A DNA stretch of 64,000 bases from Acidimicrobiales bacterium. GTDB lineage: Bacteria; Actinomycetota; Acidimicrobiia; Acidimicrobiales; Aldehydirespiratoraceae. Of this stretch, positions 27,495 to 34,321 are shown piece after piece. Where the stretch lies: positions 34,582 to 98,581 of the forward strand of contig JAJCXZ010000016.1 in the NCBI GenBank assembly GCA_029263175.1, written 5' to 3'. The position numbers and the translations under genes are program-made. Position 1 is the first letter of the stretch, and every line of letters starts with the position of its first letter. A model generated the notes under the pieces. The model did not search any database. It was not told the origin of the DNA and worked only from the letters and a program-made list of their open reading frames with translations.

Positions 27495-29189
27495 TCACAC
27501 GGGGTCACCGAGATCGATCAACCAGTCCTCGCCGTGCCGGGAAGCGCGTGCGCCACCCTCGACCGCTGCCGTGGCGATTGCGGCCGCATCAGCCGCTGCA
27601 TAGGCCGGGAACCCCTGCTCCGACCCGGTGTGCAGGATCACATACCGCACGTCGAGCCGGTCGATGGACGAGAGTGCTTCCGCGGCCGGGAAGCTGTTCA
27701 GAACATCACCCAGCCCGTCGAATTGCTGGGGCGCCGATCCGGAATAGCCGTTCACCCGGGGGTTGAAGTCGATCGTGGCGTGATACATCCGTGGCGCTTC
27801 GACGAATGGCCAGGCGAATCCATCGTTCGGCGTTTGGATCGGCAACTCGAGCACCACGCCATCGTCCATGTCGGCGATTGCCTCATAGACCAGCCGGCGA
27901 TCACCCTCTGGCACCTCGACTCGTCCCATTGGTCCGCCCACCTCGATGATGATCATGAGCACGACAAACGGAACGAGCGCCGCTCGCAATCTCGGGTTCA
28001 CACGGGGTTGGAGCCAGCGAACGGCGAGAACCACGAGCACGGCACCGGCCACGAAGGTCACCACCGCGAAACGTGCGGTGGCACGTACCCCATCGAACCC
28101 GGGAACGTACGAGTGGAAGAGCCGGAACGGGCCCGGCCAGCCGTTCGGTGACGGCCCGAACGCGAGCACGAGGGCCACGAGTCCGGCGGCGACGACCGCG
28201 ATCAACTCCTCGGAACGAACGCGGCCTTCATCGAGACGCGGCCCTTTCCGGATGAGCACGACCATGAGCGCGGCACCGATGAGCCCAAGCCCGAGCGCGG
28301 TGAATCCAACGAAGTAGGGATGCTCACCAGGCCGTCCGAACGAGTTGAGCGAATCGAGCGAACTACCCCAACTCCAGTTGTCGCGCTGCGGGGTGATGAG
28401 ATCACGCAAACCCAGCGAGTTGGCCGGCTCGTACCCGCGACTGACGCCTTGGGTGTCAAGGGTGCGCCGATACAACAACGCCACCGGCCCCATCACCGCA
28501 GCTGCACCACCGGCCGCAGTGATGGCCACGGGCAGCAGAGAACGGATCGGCGGCAGCGCTCGGCGAACCGCCATCGTCGCAACGACCGCAACCGCGGCAA
28601 CGACCCAGATGAGCCCGTACAGGACGTTGGCCAAGGCAAGCACCACAGTCGCCGCCGCCAACGCGACGCCATCGCGCTTGCGCTTCAGTTCGACGGCTCT
28701 CAACAGCAGCAGCAGACACAGCGAGATCAGCCCGAACGTCTGGAGCTGAGGATGATTCTGCTGACCGAACACGAAGCTGTTGCAGCAGACGACCACGGCG
28801 AAGAGAACCGCGAGATCTTCTCGATCGAAGAGCCGCTTCCCGAGGGCATGGGCCGCCACCAGCGCAAAGACGAACATGGCGATGACCAACAGGTTCAAGG
28901 CAACGATTCCGTCACCGCTGAGCCAATTCAAGACGCCGAACACCGGGGCGAGTGACAGCATCGAGTCAGACAGCGCCAACGTGTTCGCGTGCGGGTAGAA
29001 GATGTTGGCGTCGAAGACGTCGAGCGGCTGGGTCGCCAAGCCGTGTGCACCCCACGACAATGTCCACGTGAGGAACATGCTGTCGCCGAGGTCACCGGCC
29101 ACCGAAGTCGAGATCCGGTGCGGCGTGGGTTGGAGTAGCAGCACGGTGAGCCCAAGCCACAGGAGCCACCGCTTCAGACGTAAGCTCAC
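27495..29189 (-). CDS. polytopic membrane protein, possible GT-C-type glycosyltransferase
   Basis: A protein of 564 residues with about 11 hydrophobic segments and a soluble C-terminal domain of ~150 residues. The first helix (RLKRWLLWLGLTVLLLQ) is followed by an Asp-containing external loop (SVAGDLGDSMFLTWTLSWG), the place where GT-C enzymes carry catalytic acids. I do not recognise a named family. The GTG start at 29189 directly precedes the first helix; it lies only 3 bp from the start codon of the divergent GT2 gene. No good -10 or Shine-Dalgarno is visible for it. Confidence 0.72.
   Translation of the reverse strand: MSLRLKRWLLWLGLTVLLLQPTPHRISTSVAGDLGDSMFLTWTLSWGAHGLATQPLDVFDANIFYPHANTLALSDSMLSLAPVFGVLNWLSGDGIVALNLLVIAMFVFALVAAHALGKRLFDREDLAVLFAVVVCCNSFVFGQQNHPQLQTFGLISLCLLLLLRAVELKRKRDGVALAAATVVLALANVLYGLIWVVAAVAVVATMAVRRALPPIRSLLPVAITAAGGAAAVMGPVALLYRRTLDTQGVSRGYEPANSLGLRDLITPQRDNWSWGSSLDSLNSFGRPGEHPYFVGFTALGLGLIGAALMVVLIRKGPRLDEGRVRSEELIAVVAAGLVALVLAFGPSPNGWPGPFRLFHSYVPGFDGVRATARFAVVTFVAGAVLVVLAVRWLQPRVNPRLRAALVPFVVLMIIIEVGGPMGRVEVPEGDRRLVYEAIADMDDGVVLELPIQTPNDGFAWPFVEAPRMYHATIDFNPRVNGYSGSAPQQFDGLGDVLNSFPAAEALSSIDRLDVRYVILHTGSEQGFPAYAAADAAAIATAAVEGGARASRHGEDWLIDLGDPV
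29181..29186 (+). promoter_or_regulatory. -10 element TAAGCT for the GT2 gene at 29193
   Basis: TAAGCT ends 6 nt before GTG 29193 and lies inside the first codons of the divergent membrane-protein gene. A leaderless transcript is predicted. Confidence 0.45.
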
Positions 29190-29192
29190 GCC

Positions 29193-30110
29193 GTGAACTC
29201 CGTCGCCGAACTCGACATCTCCATCGTCTTGCCCGTGCACAATGAGGCCGGACACCTCGAAGCCGAGCTCACCCGTATCCATGAGTCCATGAGCGCATCA
29301 TCGTATTCCTGGGAACTGATCATCGTCGATGACGGTTCGAGCGACGGTTCAAGCGATATCGCGATGGGCCGTCCGAACACTCGCGTGATCCGTGCAGAAC
29401 GCAACGGCGGCGCCGGTACGGGTCGCCGTATCGGGACCGAAGCCGCCAACGGACACATCGTGGTCTGGTCCGATGCCGACATGTCGTACCCCAACCATCG
29501 CATCCCCGAGTTGGTCGCCGAGATGGGTGACGCCGATCAGATCGTCGGCGCCCGCACCAGCGAGGAAGGCACGCTCAAGATCTTCCGGGTCCCGGCCAAG
29601 TGGATGATCCGCCGACTCGCCTCGTATCTCACGAAGACCAAGATCCCAGACCTCAACTCCGGCTTCCGTGCCATGCGCCGCGACGTGGCACTGCAGTACA
29701 TCCATCATCTACCTGCCGGCTTCAGCTGTGTCACCACGATCACCATGGCGTTTCTGATGAACGGCTATCAGGTGAAGTACGTCCCGATCGACTACGAAAC
29801 CCGCGCCGGCACATCGAAGTTCCACTGGCTCGCCGACACGCGACGCTACGCCCTTCAGGTCATCCGGATGATGTTGTCGTATGACCCGTTGCGGGTGATG
29901 CTCCCCATCGCCACCCTTCTCGGACTCATCTTCGTCGGCAAGCTCGGCTACGACTTGGTCGACAAGGACTTCCGTCCTGCCGCCAACACACTGCTGCTCG
30001 GCTTTGCCATGTTCCAGGTGCTGGCTGTCGGGCTGTTGGCCGACCTGGTGGTGCGGGTGAACAAGCCACAGTGCGCAATCCGTCCTGCCGACGTCATCGA
30101 GCGGAGCTAG
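29193..30110 (+). CDS. GT2 polyprenyl-phosphate sugar transferase (DPM1/GtrB-like) with two C-terminal membrane helices
   Basis: A protein of 305 residues. The GT2 domain has ISIVLPVHNEAGHLEAEL, IIVDDGSSDGS, WSDADMSYPN (DAD metal site), DLNSGFRAMRR and VPIDYETRAGTSKF. Two hydrophobic helices follow (about 230-250 and 262-285). Such enzymes load a sugar on polyprenyl phosphate for later use by GT-C transferases, for which the neighbouring membrane proteins are candidates (inference). It converges on a GT4 gene; the two stop codons share CTAG at 30107-30110. Confidence 0.87.
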   Translation: MNSVAELDISIVLPVHNEAGHLEAELTRIHESMSASSYSWELIIVDDGSSDGSSDIAMGRPNTRVIRAERNGGAGTGRRIGTEAANGHIVVWSDADMSYPNHRIPELVAEMGDADQIVGARTSEEGTLKIFRVPAKWMIRRLASYLTKTKIPDLNSGFRAMRRDVALQYIHHLPAGFSCVTTITMAFLMNGYQVKYVPIDYETRAGTSKFHWLADTRRYALQVIRMMLSYDPLRVMLPIATLLGLIFVGKLGYDLVDKDFRPAANTLLLGFAMFQVLAVGLLADLVVRVNKPQCAIRPADVIERS

Positions 30111-31282
30111 TCGAGCCGGTCCAGCAGCGCTTCATAGCGCGCCCGGACCGACTCCCAGCAGAAGAACCCCTCGGCATAGCGACGGCCCGCGTCCGCCATG
30201 TTCTGACGAAGAGACTCACTACCCAGGAGCCGGCTCAGCGCCACCTCGAAGTCGGCGATCCCGGTGTACCAGAGACCCCCGCCGGAGTTCTCGCAGTGCT
30301 CGCGTAGGGGGAGGCACCACCCGTTGACGAGTACCGGCGTTCCCACAAGAAAGGCCTCCGGGACCACGATCGAAAACGACTCGTGCGGGGAGGGGTTGAT
30401 CAAGACGTCGGCCGCAGCCAGCAGACCGAACTTGTGCTCGGCATCCACAGGCCCGAGCACGACCACACCGTCAGTTTCAGGCAGAGCGTCGATCACCGGG
30501 CCGGCGAGCACCAGCCGACCACGGCCGGTTCGGGCGCGGAAGTCCGAGAACCGGCGGACGAGTTCGTGGGTGCCCTTCCCGATGTCGATCCGGCCCAGGG
30601 CCACGACGAATGGCTCGTCGCCGAGACCGAGCGCTGAACGTGCCCGTTCGGGATCAACCGGGCCATCGACCTCGATCGGCAATCCGAGGACGACCTGTGG
30701 ATGACCGCTCGTTGATGGGAACCGCTCGAGTATGAGGTCCTGCTCGGCTCGGCTGTGGTGGGCGAAGCCGGAGGCGGCACCGAACACCTGCTCGAAAATC
30801 CGAAGGCCGAGAGCCGGCTCGGGATGACACGCGCCGTGCATCACCGAAGGGACTCTGGCGCGCAGAATGCCGCGAGCCGTCGGTTGATAGAGGTAGGGGT
30901 AGAAGCCGAGTACGCCACCGTCGACCTCGGCGACCGCGTCCAGCAGGGCTGCACTGGCAGGCCCCTGACGGTCGATCCAATCCCACGCTTCGGCGCTCGA
31001 CACACTCCCGGCCTTGGGCAACACCCGATCGCTGAGCCGATCGAATCCCGGGTCGCGAGGATGGTCGACCCGGAATCGGTTGACCCGGACGCCTTCCTCC
31101 AACGTCTCCCCGGCGGCGAACTCGTCCGCCCAGGTGACGTGAGAACGGGCACAGCTGCTGAGGACCTGCACATCCCAACCTTCAGCGGCGAGTCCGACGG
31201 CGAGACTTCGGGCGCCCTGCTCGGCGCCTCCGTGCACGTCCGCGCCATAGCGGGGTGTGACGAAGGTGACGCGACGACTCAT
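30107..31282 (-). CDS. GT4 glycosyltransferase, last gene of the five-gene operon from 37018
   Basis: A protein of 391 residues with a GT-B fold: FVTPRYGADVHGGAEQGARSL at the N-terminus, VMHGACHPEPAL, VALGRIDIGKGTHELVRRF and NPSPHESFSIVVPEAFLVGTPV, where E-S-F-S-I-V replaces the usual EGFG. The start ATG overlaps the upstream GT4 stop as ATGA. Substrate unknown. Confidence 0.86.
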   Translation of the reverse strand: MSRRVTFVTPRYGADVHGGAEQGARSLAVGLAAEGWDVQVLSSCARSHVTWADEFAAGETLEEGVRVNRFRVDHPRDPGFDRLSDRVLPKAGSVSSAEAWDWIDRQGPASAALLDAVAEVDGGVLGFYPYLYQPTARGILRARVPSVMHGACHPEPALGLRIFEQVFGAASGFAHHSRAEQDLILERFPSTSGHPQVVLGLPIEVDGPVDPERARSALGLGDEPFVVALGRIDIGKGTHELVRRFSDFRARTGRGRLVLAGPVIDALPETDGVVVLGPVDAEHKFGLLAAADVLINPSPHESFSIVVPEAFLVGTPVLVNGWCLPLREHCENSGGGLWYTGIADFEVALSRLLGSESLRQNMADAGRRYAEGFFCWESVRARYEALLDRLD

Positions 31283-32331
31283 CGGCCTGCCTCCAGAAAG
31301 CCGGCCAGCGCACGGATGTTGGTGCGACGAGACACCGGTCCGGCGAAATTCGCGGCCCGGGCGTATCCCGCCGAGCGGAGCGATTCCCGCAACTCTGCGT
31401 CGGACAGGACTCGGTGGAGAGCGGCGGCGATCGTGGCCGGGGCCTTGTCGCCGAGCAACAGTGCGGCATCGCCGACCGTCTCGGGAACCGCAGCCGCTCG
31501 ATGGGCGACCACCGGGAGGCCGTGATGCATCGCTTCGATGATGGGCACACAGAACCCTTCATGAGCAGACAGGCATGCGAATACATCGGCACGCTCGTAC
31601 CAGGACGCGAGCTCACCCCCCGAGACAGCGCCTGTGAAACGCACCCGCTCCCCGATTCCGAGCCGACTGGCGAGGCGCCGAAGTGCGCGTTCGTACCGTC
31701 GCGAGGCCATGGATCCCACCAGGACCAACTCCGCCTCGGGACGTCTGGAACCCAGTGCCGCCATCGCCGCGATCAAGTCATGATGGCATTTGTTGGGAGC
31801 GACGCGACCCACGAAGAGCACGGTCCCACCGTTGGTGGGGGCAAGCCGATGCTCGCGCTCAGCAGCGGCGGGTAGGGTCCAGAGAACGGGGGCAACGTGA
31901 ACATCGCCGAACCCGGCCGACCGCATGTCGCGGGCGTTGAACTCTGAAACCGCCAAGCCACCCCGAGCAACCGGCGCCAGCTGATCGAGTTGTGAGCGAC
32001 CCCAACGCAAGCCCGAGATCAGGTCTGCGTCCCATGCTTCGACGAGTTCTGGCGGCGTCACATTGTGATAGTTGACCACCACGGGGATTCGCTCCCGGAT
32101 CGCTCGATCGGCGATATCTGAGCCGATCGCGTGCTGAAGAACCGTCAGGTTCGCCGTTGCCTTCCAGTCCTTGAGCAGGGTGACCGGCTCGTCAGAGGTG
32201 ACGAACTGCACGACGATGCGAACGTCGGCGCCCTCGTCGACCAGGAGGTCGCGCATCAAACGGGTGTGGTTGCTCGTGGCGTCGTGAGACCCGAGCTCTG
32301 AAAGGAGCAGATCAACGCTAAGACCCTTCAC
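31279..32331 (-). CDS. GT4 glycosyltransferase (paralogue of the next upstream gene)
   Basis: A protein of 350 residues. Shared with its upstream neighbour are NYHNVTPPE, VLFVGRVAPNKCHHDLIAAM, HEGFCVPIIEAMHHG and AAAVPETVGDAALLL. GTG 32331 is chosen as start: GGAGG lies 4 nt upstream and GTGA overlaps the preceding stop; a longer frame extends into the neighbour. The similarity to the gene at 32328-33383 indicates a tandem duplication. Confidence 0.87.
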   Translation of the reverse strand: MKGLSVDLLLSELGSHDATSNHTRLMRDLLVDEGADVRIVVQFVTSDEPVTLLKDWKATANLTVLQHAIGSDIADRAIRERIPVVVNYHNVTPPELVEAWDADLISGLRWGRSQLDQLAPVARGGLAVSEFNARDMRSAGFGDVHVAPVLWTLPAAAEREHRLAPTNGGTVLFVGRVAPNKCHHDLIAAMAALGSRRPEAELVLVGSMASRRYERALRRLASRLGIGERVRFTGAVSGGELASWYERADVFACLSAHEGFCVPIIEAMHHGLPVVAHRAAAVPETVGDAALLLGDKAPATIAAALHRVLSDAELRESLRSAGYARAANFAGPVSRRTNIRALAGFLEAGR

Positions 32332-33383
32332 CTCGCCTCCAGGAGTGGCCGAAGGGCTGCGGCAAGGGCCGCTTCGGCCATCTCCAGATCGAAGTCGGTA
32401 GCTCGGGCGACTCCGAGTTCGGCCATGCACGAACGGAGACGATCGTCGCCCAGCAGGCGATCGACCGCGCCGGCGAGCGCCACCGGATTCGGACCGTCGA
32501 TGAGCAGTCCAGCATCGCCGAGCGTCTCGGGCACCGCGGCGGCATCTCGAGCGACCACCGGCAACCCCGCGGCCATCGCCTCGATGAGCGGGACACAGAA
32601 GCCTTCGTGCTCCGACGCCGACACATAGACCGCTGCCTCGGCGTAGAGCTGATCGAGGGTGGCATCGTCGATCGATCCATGGAAGCGGACCGCATCCGTC
32701 AGGCCCAAACGCTCCACCAACTCCCGCACGGCAGTGGCATACCGCTCAGAGGAAACACCGCCGACAAGATCCAGCACCACGTCGGGTCGACGAACCCGAA
32801 GGATCGCCATCATGGCGATCAGATCCTCGTGTCGCTTGTTCGGCGCAATGCGCCCGACGAAGAGCACGCTGGCTTGGCGGGCCACGGGCGCGAGGGCCTG
32901 GCGAACTCGTGGCGGTCGCCAGAGCACGGGGACGACAGTCACCTGTTCCATGCCCAACGCCTCCAGCTCAGCCGCGTTGTAGTGGCTGTCGGCGATAGCC
33001 GAGTGTGCGTGCCGGGCGAGTCGGGAGAGTTGACGGCGGGCCGCGTCGAGCTCAGCGCCGATATGGGGCTCCCAAGGTTCAAACGAGCTCGATGGCGTGA
33101 CGTTGTGGTAGTTCAGTACGAGTTTGGTGTCGGACTCCAACAGGTGCTCCGCCACCGGCGATCCCGTGGACATCTGGTAGATCAGCAGATCTGGCGGGGC
33201 AAAGCGTTCGTGATCCCGAAAGTTGTGGGCAACCATCCCAGCATCGGCGTTCACGTGAGCGGCAAAGTTCTCGACAACACAGCCCATCGACCGCAGCACT
33301 CGATCCACTCCGACGGTGTGCTGGCCGACCGCATCTCGACCGGCGAGCACAGCCGTGAACTGATGAACCCGCGGCGAATTCAC
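32328..33383 (-). CDS. GT4 glycosyltransferase (paralogue of the downstream gene)
   Basis: A protein of 351 residues with a GT-B fold. Visible are LNYHNVTPSSSFEPWEPH, SVLFVGRIAPNKRHEDLIAM, SEHEGFCVPLIEAMAAGLPV and AAAVPETLGDAGLLIDG. Its GTG start overlaps the stop of the methyltransferase-like gene as GTGA. It is the better conserved of the tandem pair in the acceptor domain. Specificity is unknown, but two coupled paralogues could add successive similar residues. Confidence 0.87.
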   Translation of the reverse strand: MNSPRVHQFTAVLAGRDAVGQHTVGVDRVLRSMGCVVENFAAHVNADAGMVAHNFRDHERFAPPDLLIYQMSTGSPVAEHLLESDTKLVLNYHNVTPSSSFEPWEPHIGAELDAARRQLSRLARHAHSAIADSHYNAAELEALGMEQVTVVPVLWRPPRVRQALAPVARQASVLFVGRIAPNKRHEDLIAMMAILRVRRPDVVLDLVGGVSSERYATAVRELVERLGLTDAVRFHGSIDDATLDQLYAEAAVYVSASEHEGFCVPLIEAMAAGLPVVARDAAAVPETLGDAGLLIDGPNPVALAGAVDRLLGDDRLRSCMAELGVARATDFDLEMAEAALAAALRPLLEAR

Positions 33384-34309
33384 GGTGTTGTGGCGATGAC
33401 CAGGCGGGTTACTCGAGGCCCGGGCGAGTCAACCAGGCTGACGGCCGCCCCACGGCGCTCCAACAAGTGCGCCCACGTCTCCGGCGAGATTCCTCGGCCC
33501 TGCCGCAGCTCGGCTTCGATAGGTGAACGATTGCCCGGGTCGGCAACGGCGACAACAACACGACCACCGACAGCGAGGCGATCCAGGGAGATGTCGATCA
33601 GGTCGACCAACATCGCGACAGGCAGCGTCTCCACGAACCCGGCCAGGACGAGACCGTCGACCGATCCGGTTTCGAGTTCGACCAGATGGGTCCGGGGATC
33701 ACCGGTCCGGAGATCAAGCCCGCGTTCGACGCCAGGCAGAAGCGCCACCGCATCACGATCGACCCCGTACGCGGATCCGCCTGCTTCGTCCAGCGCTGCC
33801 ACAACCTCACCGTCGCCACAGGACAGCACCACCGTGCGACCGGAGCCCACTTCTCGAGCAATGGCGGCCGAGGTTGCCGGCGAGGGTGCGTCCGGCGGGT
33901 CGAGCAGTTCTCGGTCGTCGCGATAAATGCCGACGACGTGCTCGACGTGATCGAGGCGCTCGTTCATCCGTCGCAAGAGCCGCGTCAGCACGCCGGAGAA
34001 TGCATTCATCTGATCGGTGACGTAGCGGAGGTACCAGTACGTGGCCTTCCTGATCGCGCCCTTGACCTCACGGACGCCGCGCCGCTCCCCTATCGGCGCA
34101 TCAACGTCGATGAGTGCCAGTCGATCGGCTCGGTCCAGCAGCAGCTCCCCTGGATCATCTCCCGCCGCACCCGGGGGCGCGACGTCGATCCAGGCGCGCT
34201 CGATGTCACGCTCGAGCCGAGCCAGCTCGGGGTCCTGTCGACGACGGGTCTCCGCATCGGCTTCGATCTCGGCTCGTATCCGGTTGATGTCGAACGACTT
34301 CTCTGGCAC
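33380..34309 (-). CDS. SAM-dependent methyltransferase-like protein with helical N-terminus
   Basis: A protein of 309 residues. Residues 1-~140 are helical and charged (RIRAEIEADAETRRRQ; LARLERDIERAW; LLRRMNERLDHVEHVV). The second half looks like a class I methyltransferase: TVVLSCGDGEVVAALDEAG (motif I, with SCGDG for GxGxG), AYGVDRDA, then LVLAGFVETLP. It resembles methyltransferases in O-antigen loci that modify or cap glycan chains; the cap role is inference. The GTG start has TAGCGT 6 nt upstream, and the TAG of that hexamer is the stop codon of the preceding gene. Confidence 0.72.
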   Translation of the reverse strand: MPEKSFDINRIRAEIEADAETRRRQDPELARLERDIERAWIDVAPPGAAGDDPGELLLDRADRLALIDVDAPIGERRGVREVKGAIRKATYWYLRYVTDQMNAFSGVLTRLLRRMNERLDHVEHVVGIYRDDRELLDPPDAPSPATSAAIAREVGSGRTVVLSCGDGEVVAALDEAGGSAYGVDRDAVALLPGVERGLDLRTGDPRTHLVELETGSVDGLVLAGFVETLPVAMLVDLIDISLDRLAVGGRVVVAVADPGNRSPIEAELRQGRGISPETWAHLLERRGAAVSLVDSPGPRVTRLVIATTP

Positions 34310-34315
34310 GCCTGG

Positions 34316-34321
34316 ACGCTA
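34316..34321 (-). promoter_or_regulatory. -10 element TAGCGT overlapping the stop of the YfhO-like gene
   Basis: TAGCGT ends 6 nt before GTG 34309; bases 34319-34321 are also the TAG stop of the upstream gene. The same string TAGCGTCCAGG recurs before the gene starting at 37018. Confidence 0.45.
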
